Shown: one piece after another, positions 1 through 8,974 of the stretch
Layout: each line of letters opens with the position of its first letter
Numbering within the stretch: position 1 is the first letter of the stretch
Notes under the pieces: model-generated
Told to the model about the DNA's origin: nothing
Seen by the model: the letters and a program-made list of their open reading frames with translations, nothing else
Database searches by the model: none
Position numbers and translations under genes: made by a program
Assembly: GCA_023138975.1 (NCBI GenBank)
Contig: JAGLON010000024.1
Span: forward strand, 1-62,269
DNA length: 62,269 bases
From: Candidatus Zixiibacteriota bacterium
Lineage (GTDB): Bacteria > Zixibacteria > MSB-5A5 > GN15 > JAAZOE01
Direction of reading: 5' to 3'

Positions 1-912
1 TTCGGCTCCCAGGTCATCGCCCCATTGTACTTTGGAACCTTTTTCCTGCAAAATCTTTATCGCATCGCTGTAATCAACGCGAGGGAATGGTGTTTCAATT
101 GCTTCAAGCTTAGATATATCTCTTTCCAGAGTTTCCAGTTCTTTTTTGCAGTTTTTCAAGACAGCTTTTACCATATAGGTAATCATCTCTTCCTGATTTT
201 TCATGCTGCCTTCAGAATCGCAATAGGCCATCTCCGCCTCGACCATCCAGAATTCAGTCAAATGTCTGCGAGTTAGTGATTTTTCCGCGCGGAAAGTCGG
301 TCCAAAGCAATAGACATCTTTCAAAGCCATACAAGCGGCTTCAATATAGAGCTGTCCGGTCTGGGCCAGATAGGCATTGCCGAGTTTAAAATACTTGGTA
401 GCGAATAATGTTCCAGCCTCTTCCCCAATGGCACCGGTTAAAATCGGAGAATCGATCAGAGTGAATTTCCGGTTGTGATAAAACTCCCTGATTGACCATA
501 TAATCTGATCCCTGATTTTCATGATGGCATATTGCCGTGATGAGCGCAGCCACAGATGACGGTGATTATGCAGAAATTCGACGCCATGTTCTTTTTTAGT
601 AATCGGATATGGTTCCGCTATTTGTACCGGTTCAATATTTGTTACGGTCAATTCATATCCGCCGGCGGAGCGTGGTTCTTCGCGCACAGTCCCGGTTATC
701 TTCAAAGAAGATTCCTGAGTAAGTTCCCCAAAAATCTCAAAAACTTCTGGTGCTAATTCTGCCTTGACCATCACAGATTGGACCAATCCGGTACCGTCTC
801 GAACCAGCAGAAATTTTATTTTTCCGCTTGAGCGCTTATTATACAGCCACCCGGATATGCGTACTTCTTCGCCGACAAAATCCTTCAGCCGGGATATGGT
901 TGTATCAGTCAT
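1..912 (-). CDS. asnS: Asparaginyl-tRNA synthetase, partial (N-terminal 304 residues)
   Basis: Charges tRNA-Asn with asparagine in the cytoplasm. The reading frame is open from an ATG at 912 to the window edge, so the C-terminal part is cut off by the window and not by mutation. Residues 15-95 look like the OB-fold anticodon-binding domain. A class II catalytic core follows, with the AsnRS-like stretch AQTGQLYIE near 183-191 and motif 2 (FRAEKSL...HLTEFWMVEAE) near 207-227. These point to AsnRS rather than AspRS. It lies 83 bp downstream of the deacetylase gene on the same strand and may be read from the same long operon. The start is supported by the N-terminal alignment to the OB fold and a purine-rich stretch (GAAGGAG) upstream. 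Confidence 0.93.
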   Translation of the reverse strand, partial: MTDTTISRLKDFVGEEVRISGWLYNKRSSGKIKFLLVRDGTGLVQSVMVKAELAPEVFEIFGELTQESSLKITGTVREEPRSAGGYELTVTNIEPVQIAEPYPITKKEHGVEFLHNHRHLWLRSSRQYAIMKIRDQIIWSIREFYHNRKFTLIDSPILTGAIGEEAGTLFATKYFKLGNAYLAQTGQLYIEAACMALKDVYCFGPTFRAEKSLTRRHLTEFWMVEAEMAYCDSEGSMKNQEEMITYMVKAVLKNCKKELETLERDISKLEAIETPFPRVDYSDAIKILQEKGSKVQWGDDLGAE

Positions 913-995
913 TTTCACAGCTCCTTCGGTTTATTAAAACGTGAATAATAGGAAATTCAAAGGTGTATATCAAGTTAATTCGGCCACGCCAGTTT

Positions 996-1745
996 TTATT
1001 TAATGCGGCCTCCGGTAATAATTGTTCCGCTGGCCAAGGCATTTATAATGTTGTTCTTGCGTGTTTCCAATTTAGAATTATGTTTTAATTTTGAGAGAAT
1101 TGAAAAGTAATCATCAATTCTGTAAAGCGGAGTTCGGAACAATGTAAAACTATCATGGTCAATTGAAATTAGCGGTTTATCCAAAGCCACTCCATAATTA
1201 TAGCCAGTTTCCAGGGCGGTAAAGGTGACAACTTTATTGTAACGTCCGAAAGGATAGCTTAAACCATTGACACTCTTCCCGGTAATATCTTCAAGGATAT
1301 TCTTTGAATTAGTGAGTTCTTTTGATAATATTTCTGGCGTTAGTTTAGTCAGAGCTCGATGAGAAGCCCCGTGAGAGCCGAATTTGACTCCTGCCCCCGC
1401 AAGTTTCGTAATCTGGGCGGAAGACAAGTGCCTGGCTTTGAATAAGCTCGAAGAGTAGTCCCAGCTATTTGTTTTTCCAATATAATCAGTAGGGATAAAT
1501 ACAACCGGAGTTATCATTCTGCGACACAATTCTAAAAGTACATCGTAGTTGTCTTCATAGCCGTCGTCGAATGTAATAATTGCTGAGTCTTTGGAAGGTT
1601 CAGCCTTTTCGTTCCAGAAACAGTAGCCGCACTCCTCAATGAGTTTCAGAACCGCAAAAAAATATCCCGGCTTTATGTTATTAATGCCGGGATAGTATTT
1701 TTCCGAAGTCTGATGAAACGCCAGTATGCGACCTTTGTCAAACAT
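996..1745 (-). CDS. Polysaccharide deacetylase (NodB-homology) family protein
   Basis: A 249-residue protein of carbohydrate esterase family 4, which removes N- or O-acetyl groups from sugar polymers such as peptidoglycan, chitin-like or exopolysaccharide chains. The metal and base motif FDDG is at residues 59-62 and the HxxxH metal motif (SHGASH) at 124-129; SYPFGRYN matches the later RxxxY/PxG region. No signal peptide or membrane segment is seen, so it may be cytoplasmic or exported in another way. It begins 2 bp after the M16 peptidase gene ends and is probably co-transcribed with it. The natural substrate cannot be read from the sequence. Confidence 0.85.
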   Translation of the reverse strand: MFDKGRILAFHQTSEKYYPGINNIKPGYFFAVLKLIEECGYCFWNEKAEPSKDSAIITFDDGYEDNYDVLLELCRRMITPVVFIPTDYIGKTNSWDYSSSLFKARHLSSAQITKLAGAGVKFGSHGASHRALTKLTPEILSKELTNSKNILEDITGKSVNGLSYPFGRYNKVVTFTALETGYNYGVALDKPLISIDHDSFTLFRTPLYRIDDYFSILSKLKHNSKLETRKNNIINALASGTIITGGRIK

Positions 1746-1747
1746 TA

Positions 1748-3019
1748 TTACAGTTTAGACCAATTGATCGCTTCCAGCTCTTTTTGCTTAGTCGGTCCCA
1801 ATGTCACACATGTAAGCCGGTCGGCGTTAAAGATTTTATTGACCACATCTCTTATTTGCTTCGCGGTTATCTTTTCGATGTTTCGGCATGTTTCATCAAG
1901 GTCGATGTATTCCCCAAGCATAACCTCCTGTCGCGCGATTCGATTCATACGATTCGTTGTCGATTCTAGTGACAGCATGAGATTGCCTTTAAGCTGATCT
2001 TTTATTTGCCGAACTTCGGTAGGTGTCAGAGTCTTTTCTTTAAGTCTCTTTAGTTCTTTTAAGACAAGTTCCGATGCTTTACCTACATATTTCTTATCAG
2101 CTCCGAAGTAAACTCCGAAGAGTCCAATGTCACGGAAAAATTCTTGATAGCTGTAGATTGTATAACAGAATCCGTTTTTCTCGCGTACATTTTGGAACAA
2201 GCGTGATGACATGCCGCCGGAGAGAATATTATTGGCGGCTAATATGCCATAACGTCCCTCCTCCTCAAAACTGATACTTGGAAAGCCAATACATACATGG
2301 CTTTGTTGGGTGTCACTTTTAAAGGCTTTCAGCTTAACGCCCTTGTTTAGAGGAATCGTACTTTTTGTTACTTGGCTATTTTTAGGCCACTTGAAATATT
2401 TCTTTACCAGCTCGACTAATTTAGCGTGCGAGACATCACCTGCTGCGGCAATTACGATATTTCCGCTATGGTAATGCTGGCTAATATAGTTCATGACACT
2501 GGAACGGGACAGGTTCGTGATATTCGCAGCACTCCCCATAATAGGCCGTCCAAGGGAATGCGAGGGCCACACTTCTGTCGCAAACAAGTCATGAATATAT
2601 TCGCCCGGTGAATCGGCGATATCTTTGATCTCCTCAAGAATTACCGATTTTTCCTTTTTAATATTTCCCGGTGTAAAAGTCGAGTGATTAAGAATATCTC
2701 CCAGAATATCCATGGCTAACGGCAAATGATTATTGAGAATACGAGCGTAGTAGCAGGTATGCTCACGAGATGTGAAAGCATTTATCGCGCCGCCTCTGGA
2801 TTCAAGGTCTCTGGCAATTTGAAGGGCGTTCCTTTTTTTGGTTCCCTTAAAATGCATATGTTCGATAAAATGAGAAATACCGTTGATAGGCTGATCCTCG
2901 TCTCTTGAACCGACATGCATCCAGATACCGATAGAGATAGAACGGACCGAGGGAATCCGTTCGGATATCACCCTCAGTCCATTTTTTAGTACTGTTTTCG
3001 AAAAACCGTTTTTCTTCAA
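1748..3019 (-). CDS. M16-family zinc peptidase (insulinase-like)
   Basis: A 423-residue protein with the inverted zinc motif HxxEH (HFIEH, residues 50-54) and a downstream Glu in the EEIKD region near 130 that would be the third zinc ligand. Its length fits the single-chain bacterial processing-peptidase-like type, with an active N-terminal M16 domain and an inactive C-terminal one (GGMSSRLFQNVREKNG is the typical C-domain glycine/arginine loop). It lies directly downstream of pnp (3 bp gap), an arrangement common in many bacteria where it is annotated as a YmxG/PqqL-like peptidase. No signal peptide is visible. The substrate is unknown. Confidence 0.9.
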   Translation of the reverse strand: MKKNGFSKTVLKNGLRVISERIPSVRSISIGIWMHVGSRDEDQPINGISHFIEHMHFKGTKKRNALQIARDLESRGGAINAFTSREHTCYYARILNNHLPLAMDILGDILNHSTFTPGNIKKEKSVILEEIKDIADSPGEYIHDLFATEVWPSHSLGRPIMGSAANITNLSRSSVMNYISQHYHSGNIVIAAAGDVSHAKLVELVKKYFKWPKNSQVTKSTIPLNKGVKLKAFKSDTQQSHVCIGFPSISFEEEGRYGILAANNILSGGMSSRLFQNVREKNGFCYTIYSYQEFFRDIGLFGVYFGADKKYVGKASELVLKELKRLKEKTLTPTEVRQIKDQLKGNLMLSLESTTNRMNRIARQEVMLGEYIDLDETCRNIEKITAKQIRDVVNKIFNADRLTCVTLGPTKQKELEAINWSKL

Positions 3020-3022
3020 AAG

Positions 3023-5185
3023 TTATCGCCTTCTCCGGTTGTTATTTTGACTTCTGCCCCGCGGTGGGCCACTTCTCGGCGGACGTGGTGGTGGCGGCAC
3101 CCATCCTTCGGGAGCCGGCATAGTATCTTTGTGCGACAGACGGACTTTTCCGTCGTTGTCAACATTGATACATTTCACTTTCAGGCTATCGCCTACTTTA
3201 CAAACGTCTTCAACTTGGTTGACGCGTTCGTAAGCCAGTTCTGAAATATGTACCAGACCGTCTTTACCCGGCAGGATTTCGACAAAGGCTCCAAAATCGG
3301 CAACACGACGTACGGTTCCGATATATTCTTTTCCGATTTCCGGATCCTCGGTTATCATTTTGATGCGCTCAAGAGCGGCATTTCCGGCTTCAGCTTCAAC
3401 CGATGCAATCATGACCGTACCGTCATCTTCGATATCAATCTTGGCTCCGGTTTCCTCAACTATCTGGCGAATGATTTTACCACCTGGGCCAATCACCTCG
3501 CCGATCTTCTCCGGATTAATCTTGATAGTTATAATACGCGGTGCCCATTCGGATAGGTCTTCACGCGGTTTATCAATGGCTTTGGCCATTTCACCCAAGA
3601 TATGCAGTCGGGCATTTTTTGCCTTTTCCATAGCCATTTTCATGGTCTCAAGATCAAGACCTTTGATCTTGATATCCATTTGAAGAGCAGTTAACCCTTC
3701 AGCGGTACCGGTAACTTTGAAGTCCATATCACCAAAGTGGTCCTCGTCACCGAGGATATCAGTCAATACGACAACTTTATCGTTTTCTTTGATAAGTCCC
3801 ATTGCTATTCCGGCCACCGGAGCTTTGATCGGAACACCGGTATCCATCATCGCCAGCGATCCACCGCAGACTGATGCCATTGATGAGGAACCGTTTGATT
3901 CCAGAATGTCGGAAACGATGCGGATAGTGTATGGAAAGCGGTCGCCAACCGGGATAATCGGATTGAGAGCACGCTCGGCCAGATTACCGTGTCCCACTTC
4001 ACGCCGCCCAACTCCTCTCATCGGACGGACTTCCCCGACCGAGAAGGGTGGGAAGTTATAGTGAAGCATGTACGATTTCTTTGATTCGCCTTCTAACTCG
4101 TCAAGGCGCTGTTCGTCAACTTTCGTACCCAGAGTACAGACGACTAAAGCCTGAGTCTGGCCGCGAGTAAACAAAGCCGACCCGTGAGTTCGAGGTAAGA
4201 CTGAAGTATCGCACGAAATTGGTCGGACAGTATCAAAATCACGACCGTCAAGGCGTTTGCCGTCTTCAAGAATCATCCGGCGCATTTCTTCGTTGTCTTT
4301 GTCATGAATATGATTTTTCACGACTCCGATATCATCGGGATACTCTTCTTCAAGCGCTTCTACTATTTCATTCTTTACCGCACGCTTGGCATCACTGCGT
4401 TCATCTTTTTCCGTTATCTGATTTGCTGTTTTAAGCTTGTCGCCCAATAAGGCGTCGATTTTAGCGGTCAACTCCGCATCAACTTCAGGCAATTCAAATA
4501 CTTTTTTCTCTTTACCGCATTTTGATTTGAGTTCATCGATTGCCGCAACGATTTGTTTGATATAACCATGACCAAAAGTCAGAGCCTCAAGCATATCCTC
4601 TTCACTGACTTCATACGCCCCGCCTTCGACCATTGAAATCGAGTCGGCTGTTCCGGCCATAGTGACAAAGAGATCGCAATCTTCGAGCTGGGTAATAGTC
4701 GGGTTAATAACTAACTCGCCCTCAATCTTACCAACTCTGATACCAGCTACGGTCGCTTCAAATGGGATAGATGAAATGGCCAGACATGCTCCGGCCCCAA
4801 TGAGGCCTAAGACATCGGGATCATTTTCACGGTCGTGTGATAAAACCGTTATAAGAACCTGGGTCTCAAAACGGTAACCGTCCGGGAACATTGGCCGAAT
4901 GGGACGATCAATAATTCTACAAGAGAGAATTTCTTTCTCAGATGGTCGGCCTTCTCTTTTGAAAAATCCACCCGGTATTTTACCAGCGGCATAGGATCTT
5001 TCACGGTAATCAACGGAAAGTGGTAAGAAGTCTCGATCGATAGGTTTACGACTGGCGCATACAGTTGTGAGTACTACTGATTCACCGTATTGGACTGTTA
5101 CAGCGCCGCCTGCCTGTTTCGCAACACGACCTGATTCAATTTTAAGCGTTCTTCCGCCAATTTCTAATTCTACGGAATGTACCAT
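3023..5185 (-). CDS. pnp: Polynucleotide phosphorylase
   Basis: A 3'-5' exoribonuclease that degrades RNA by phosphorolysis in the cytoplasm, often as part of the degradosome. The 720 residues contain two RNase PH domains (about 10-230 and 315-540) with a helical linker, a KH domain with the GxxG loop (VIGPGGKIIRQI) near 565-577 and an S1 domain near 620-690 (GTVRRVADFGAFVEI). The C-terminal tail is rich in Pro, Arg and Asn, which may help RNA binding. It follows rpsO after 14 bp, the classic rpsO-pnp arrangement in which pnp often controls its own mRNA. Complete and normal in length. Confidence 0.98.
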   Translation of the reverse strand: MVHSVELEIGGRTLKIESGRVAKQAGGAVTVQYGESVVLTTVCASRKPIDRDFLPLSVDYRERSYAAGKIPGGFFKREGRPSEKEILSCRIIDRPIRPMFPDGYRFETQVLITVLSHDRENDPDVLGLIGAGACLAISSIPFEATVAGIRVGKIEGELVINPTITQLEDCDLFVTMAGTADSISMVEGGAYEVSEEDMLEALTFGHGYIKQIVAAIDELKSKCGKEKKVFELPEVDAELTAKIDALLGDKLKTANQITEKDERSDAKRAVKNEIVEALEEEYPDDIGVVKNHIHDKDNEEMRRMILEDGKRLDGRDFDTVRPISCDTSVLPRTHGSALFTRGQTQALVVCTLGTKVDEQRLDELEGESKKSYMLHYNFPPFSVGEVRPMRGVGRREVGHGNLAERALNPIIPVGDRFPYTIRIVSDILESNGSSSMASVCGGSLAMMDTGVPIKAPVAGIAMGLIKENDKVVVLTDILGDEDHFGDMDFKVTGTAEGLTALQMDIKIKGLDLETMKMAMEKAKNARLHILGEMAKAIDKPREDLSEWAPRIITIKINPEKIGEVIGPGGKIIRQIVEETGAKIDIEDDGTVMIASVEAEAGNAALERIKMITEDPEIGKEYIGTVRRVADFGAFVEILPGKDGLVHISELAYERVNQVEDVCKVGDSLKVKCINVDNDGKVRLSHKDTMPAPEGWVPPPPRPPRSGPPRGRSQNNNRRRR

Positions 5186-5199
5186 TAATTATTTTCTCC

Positions 5200-5475
5200 T
5201 TAGCGTCTCAGGCCGAGCTCCGCTATCAACTGTCGGTAGCTCTCAATATCGGTCTTTTTTAAATAATCAAGAAGGCGCCGTCTGTGGCCAACAATTTTCA
5301 ACAAACCCCGCTGTGAATGGAAATCCTTCTTGTGCGTCTGCAAATGCCCGGTCAAATGACCAACTCTTTCGGTAAGCAAAGCGATTTGCACTTCGGGTGA
5401 CCCCGTGTCTGAATCGTGCAGTTTATGCTGCCCGATAATCTCTTTTTTCTTTTCTTTGCTAGTAGGCACTTTCAC
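5200..5475 (-). CDS. rpsO: Ribosomal protein S15
   Basis: Primary 16S rRNA-binding protein of the small-subunit platform. The 91 residues include the family signature [11 protein letters not shown] and the C-terminal [19 protein letters not shown]. The start codon is GTG at 5475, preceded by AAGGAG at a suitable distance. It stands between ribF and pnp in the same operon, with a 10-bp gap to ribF. Confidence 0.98.
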   Translation of the reverse strand: MKVPTSKEKKKEIIGQHKLHDSDTGSPEVQIALLTERVGHLTGHLQTHKKDFHSQRGLLKIVGHRRRLLDYLKKTDIESYRQLIAELGLRR

Positions 5476-5485
5476 TACTCCTTTT

Positions 5486-6415
5486 CTATAACAATTTCAA
5501 AATATCTTCTTTGTCATTGGCTATTTGTCTTGAGAGTTCCTTAGCCGAATCATATTTCATATTTTCCCGCATAAAATGAATCGGACAAAGGGTAACTTCA
5601 TGACCATAAATATCGCGATTAAAATCGAACAGATTAGCCTCGACTGAAACGGACTTCTCGGGATTAAACATGTTTACACCGATAAACATCATCCCCTTGA
5701 ATCGCTCGCCGTCAACTGACGCTACACATGAATAAACGCCCTGCCGCGGAAGTAATTTCCGTTCAGACCAATCAAGATTTATTGTAGGCCAGCCGAGTTT
5801 TTTACCTCGTCCCAATCCCTTCACGACTTTACCGTGAATTGGATATGGGTGCCCCATCATCGCAATTGTTTCTTTCCATTCGCCATTTTTTATCGCCCGT
5901 CTGATACGGCTCGATGAAATAGGCATATCTTTATAAGTTACCGGTCCGACAACTTCGAGGTTAAAACTCTCACTTTTTGCAAGCTCCTCAAGATGCTCGA
6001 TAGTTCCAGAGCGATTTTTCCCGAAACTGTGATCATATCCAACAACAAGTGATTGGATACCGAATTTTCTCAGAAGAATTTCCCGAACAAAATCATCAGC
6101 GGTCATCTGCCTGAGTGAATCATCAAAGGTCAGGATAACTAACGCGCCGTTGAAGCGCGATTCCAATATAGCGATTTTTTCATCGGGAGTCGTCAGTAAC
6201 AGAGGCGGATCATTCGGTGTCACAACAACTCTGGGATGCGGGTGAAAAGTCACAACGACCGGGGGCAACCCCTGACTTTTCCCGATTTGATGAATCCGCT
6301 CAAAGATAGACGCATGCCCAAGATGAAAGCCGTCAAACGTTCCGAGGGTGGCGATACACGGACGCCCGTCTTTCAAAGCATACTCATTGGCTGATCTGTA
6401 AACGGTCAAGCTCAA
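5486..6415 (-). CDS. ribF: Bifunctional riboflavin kinase / FAD synthetase
   Basis: Makes FMN from riboflavin and ATP, then FAD from FMN and ATP. The 309 residues begin with the nucleotidyltransferase domain ([10 protein letters not shown], residues 26-35) and end with the flavokinase domain ([15 protein letters not shown], about 201-215). The gene start overlaps the truB stop by 4 bp (6412-6415), so translation is probably coupled. The truB-ribF-rpsO-pnp order is common in bacteria. Confidence 0.96.
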   Translation of the reverse strand: MSLTVYRSANEYALKDGRPCIATLGTFDGFHLGHASIFERIHQIGKSQGLPPVVVTFHPHPRVVVTPNDPPLLLTTPDEKIAILESRFNGALVILTFDDSLRQMTADDFVREILLRKFGIQSLVVGYDHSFGKNRSGTIEHLEELAKSESFNLEVVGPVTYKDMPISSSRIRRAIKNGEWKETIAMMGHPYPIHGKVVKGLGRGKKLGWPTINLDWSERKLLPRQGVYSCVASVDGERFKGMMFIGVNMFNPEKSVSVEANLFDFNRDIYGHEVTLCPIHFMRENMKYDSAKELSRQIANDKEDILKLL

Positions 6416-7344
6416 ATTAACACCCTGACATACGAGAAAAACTTATCTCTATCGACTGTCGCCATAGCGTCGTCGCTGCATTTGGACTTCCCTATAGCTA
6501 ATATTTCTCCATACTCATCAGCCATACTAATTAAGTCACCGGGAATAAAACTTCCCTGGCAATCTATAATATCCTGATGTTCAGGAATACCACCGTGGCG
6601 AATAGTTTCCACGGCTCTATGATTTACACTAATCATGGGGAATGACAACATCTCCGCCATTGACAAGATTGATTCGTGTAATTTCCCTGCTTTAAATTGC
6701 AATTCGACTTCGGCTATTGATAAAGCCTTTTCTATAGTATGTGAAGCTACCCTTATTCTCTTTAGCCCCGAGAGATAAGCTCCGCATCCGATTTCCCGGC
6801 CAATGTCGTCAGCCAGGGTTCTAATATACGTCCCTTTTCCACAGCTGACTTCAATCTGCATCAACGGATTGGTGTATGAAATGAGATCAATCTTTTCAAT
6901 CGTGACTTCCCGTTCCGGAGTTTCAACATCAACTCCTTTACGAGCATACTTATACAGCTCTTTTCCAGCCACTTTTACGGCTGAATAGGCTGGAACTTTT
7001 TGCACTATACGACCGGTAAATTTATCTAACATTCCGAGGATATCTGATTCGGTTAAATCGGGTACCGGCATGATCGCAGATAATTGTCCCTCGCCATCAA
7101 GTGTGTCCGAAGTCTGTCCCAATGTCAGCTCAGCTAAATAAGCTTTATCCCAATCGGATAAAAATTGTGTAAGTTTTGTGGCTCGCCCCAGGCAAACCAG
7201 CAACAATCCCGAAGCCATAGGATCAAGTGTACCCGTGTGGCCGATTTTTTTTTGACCAAGAATCCGGCGCAGGCAATAGATGACATCATGACTGGTCATC
7301 CCCTCGTCCTTATAAACCGGCAGTATACCGTCAAGATGCTCCAT
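6412..7344 (-). CDS. truB: tRNA pseudouridine55 synthase
   Basis: Isomerises U55 in the T-loop of elongator tRNAs. The catalytic Asp is D41 in the motif HTGTLDPMASG. The 310 residues include a C-terminal PUA-like region (VETIRHGG onward). I place the start at the ATG at 7344, which has GAGGAG 7 bases upstream; an in-frame TTG at 7347 is less likely. The gene overlaps the end of the DHH phosphoesterase gene by 14 bp. Confidence 0.96.
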   Translation of the reverse strand: MEHLDGILPVYKDEGMTSHDVIYCLRRILGQKKIGHTGTLDPMASGLLLVCLGRATKLTQFLSDWDKAYLAELTLGQTSDTLDGEGQLSAIMPVPDLTESDILGMLDKFTGRIVQKVPAYSAVKVAGKELYKYARKGVDVETPEREVTIEKIDLISYTNPLMQIEVSCGKGTYIRTLADDIGREIGCGAYLSGLKRIRVASHTIEKALSIAEVELQFKAGKLHESILSMAEMLSFPMISVNHRAVETIRHGGIPEHQDIIDCQGSFIPGDLISMADEYGEILAIGKSKCSDDAMATVDRDKFFSYVRVLI

Positions 7345-8338
7345 CAAGAAGCTCCTCTATTTCTTTAACGATTATTTCCTGGGCCTCATCGACTGGCATA
7401 TTCAGAGTACAGCCACAGGCGTTCTTATGCCCTCCACCACCGTGCTTACCTGCGACATCAACGATACTTATATGATTTTGAGATCTGAATGACGCTTTTG
7501 TAACTCCAGGCCCTTTATCGCTAAATAAAACTCCAACTAAAACACCTTCCGCCCGAAGAGCATAATTCACTAATCCATCGGTATCTGCTTTAGTTGTTTT
7601 TGTTTTTTCCAGAAGAGCATTATCAATAGACATAAAACAGACACGATTATCGAGAAAATACTCGAGCCCCTGAAGCACTGCTCCAGTTAATGCCAGCGAA
7701 TTAATTGATTGTTTATAATAAATTTCATCGGTAATACGAGAGGAGCTTGCTCCTTTATCGAGTAAATCCGCGGCAACCCTCATAGATTTCGGAGTTGTAC
7801 TTTTATAATGAAATCTTCCAGTATCGGTCAAAATCGCAGTGTATAGATTCGTTGCCATATTTTTTGAAATTTCAAAGCCGCCATCAAGAATCAACTCATA
7901 TACCATTTCACCCGCAGCCGCCGCTTCAAAATCAAGAAAATTTATATCCCCAAAATTACTATTATCCTGATGATGATCAATATTGATAATTTTGCATCCG
8001 TTATTTACCAGAGTTTGAACGTTCCCGATTCTTTCAAGATTTGAGCATTCAATAAAAACCGCGGTGTCAAAAGAACTACCCTTAGCCTGATAATTATCAA
8101 TATTCCGTATTCTGTCAATGCCGGGTAAGAATGCATATTTACCGGGAATAACTCCCTCATTTACAATTTCATATTCTATATGTTTAGTGTCAAGCAGTTC
8201 AGCGACACCCAATTGAGAGCCGAGGGAATCCCCGTCAGGATTAGCGTGTCCTATAATAAGTACCCGCTTCGCTTTCATCAGAGCCTTTATAATCTCTTTT
8301 ATTACTGTTTTATTCTTCTTCACCGCTTTGCTCTTCAT
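7331..8338 (-). CDS. nrnA: DHH-family phosphoesterase (nanoRNase / pAp phosphatase type)
   Basis: Predicted to hydrolyse very short RNAs and/or 3'-phosphoadenosine 5'-phosphate. Motifs in order are HANPDGDS (about 31-38), the DHH box NIDHHQDN, and the DHHA1 glycine-rich end GKHGGGGHKNACG. Its length of 335 residues is normal for NrnA. It sits between rbfA and truB, a place where this family is often found. It overlaps the rbfA end by 29 bp if the ATG at 8338 is used; an in-frame GTG at 8323 would shorten the overlap, so the exact start is open. Confidence 0.9.
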   Translation of the reverse strand: MKSKAVKKNKTVIKEIIKALMKAKRVLIIGHANPDGDSLGSQLGVAELLDTKHIEYEIVNEGVIPGKYAFLPGIDRIRNIDNYQAKGSSFDTAVFIECSNLERIGNVQTLVNNGCKIINIDHHQDNSNFGDINFLDFEAAAAGEMVYELILDGGFEISKNMATNLYTAILTDTGRFHYKSTTPKSMRVAADLLDKGASSSRITDEIYYKQSINSLALTGAVLQGLEYFLDNRVCFMSIDNALLEKTKTTKADTDGLVNYALRAEGVLVGVLFSDKGPGVTKASFRSQNHISIVDVAGKHGGGGHKNACGCTLNMPVDEAQEIIVKEIEELLDGAS

Positions 8339-8693
8339 CCTTTTTTGACTCTGACATTACTTTGTCTATAAGTGTTGCAACCCGTAATCCCTCAACTAAC
8401 GATGTATCAAAGTGAATCGAGATCTCCGGCACTCTGCGTATGCGAATGCGGTGGGCCAGTTCGGTCTTAATGCTCACAACCGTTCTCTCAAAAAACTCTT
8501 CGGCCCGTTCTTTCTCTGTGTCGCCGCCCAGTACGGTATAGAATATTTTTCCGTACCTGAGATCGTTAGTAAGTTCAACTTTACTGACCGTGACCATCAG
8601 GTTTATCTCATCACGAAGCAGATCGGAAATGATTTCCGAGACATCGCGCTGAATCTGATCAGCAACTCTGACTGAGCGTTTAAATGATCGCAT
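8310..8693 (-). CDS. rbfA: Ribosome-binding factor A
   Basis: Binds the 30S subunit and helps mature the 5' end of 16S rRNA. About 127 residues with the typical N-terminus (SFKRSVRVADQIQRDVSEI) and a KH-like fold ending in RIRRVPEISIHFD. I chose the ATG at 8693, which overlaps the DUF503 stop as TGATG; a GTG three bases further up is possible. A charged tail of Asp, Glu and Ser follows the core. Confidence 0.95.
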   Translation of the reverse strand: MRSFKRSVRVADQIQRDVSEIISDLLRDEINLMVTVSKVELTNDLRYGKIFYTVLGGDTEKERAEEFFERTVVSIKTELAHRIRIRRVPEISIHFDTSLVEGLRVATLIDKVMSESKKDEEQSGEEE

Positions 8694-8974
8694 CACAAAA
8701 TCTCTATTTCGTAGTCCAGTAAGAGCGTTTCATGCTCACGCTCCACCATATTCACAATCGCCGACAAACAACTATTTGCATGATCGGTTCGGTTGGATAC
8801 GACCGATGCCCCCAAACGGCAGATCTGCCATTTATCATTATCTCCGACTTCCGCGACAGAGGCATTATGCTTATTTCTAATTCGCGCAATCAATGACTTG
8901 ATTACACGCCTTTTATCTTTCAGTGACCTCGCGGCCGGAATATTCAACGACATTATCATGCGGCCAGTAATCAC
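8693..8974 (-). CDS. DUF503 (YlxP-like) family protein
   Basis: A 93-residue member of the DUF503 family, often found between infB and rbfA; no firm biochemical function is known. The core SLNIPAARSLKDKRRVIKSL and the later SVAEVGDNDKWQ match the family well. The start codon is GTG at 8974, overlapping the infB stop as GTGA, which suggests coupled translation. Context suggests a role in ribosome assembly, but that is inference from location only. Confidence 0.9.
   Translation of the reverse strand: MITGRMIMSLNIPAARSLKDKRRVIKSLIARIRNKHNASVAEVGDNDKWQICRLGASVVSNRTDHANSCLSAIVNMVEREHETLLLDYEIEIL

Noticed and set aside
1..912. Truncated asnS as a pseudogene
   Set aside because: The frame simply runs to the window edge without a stop or frameshift.
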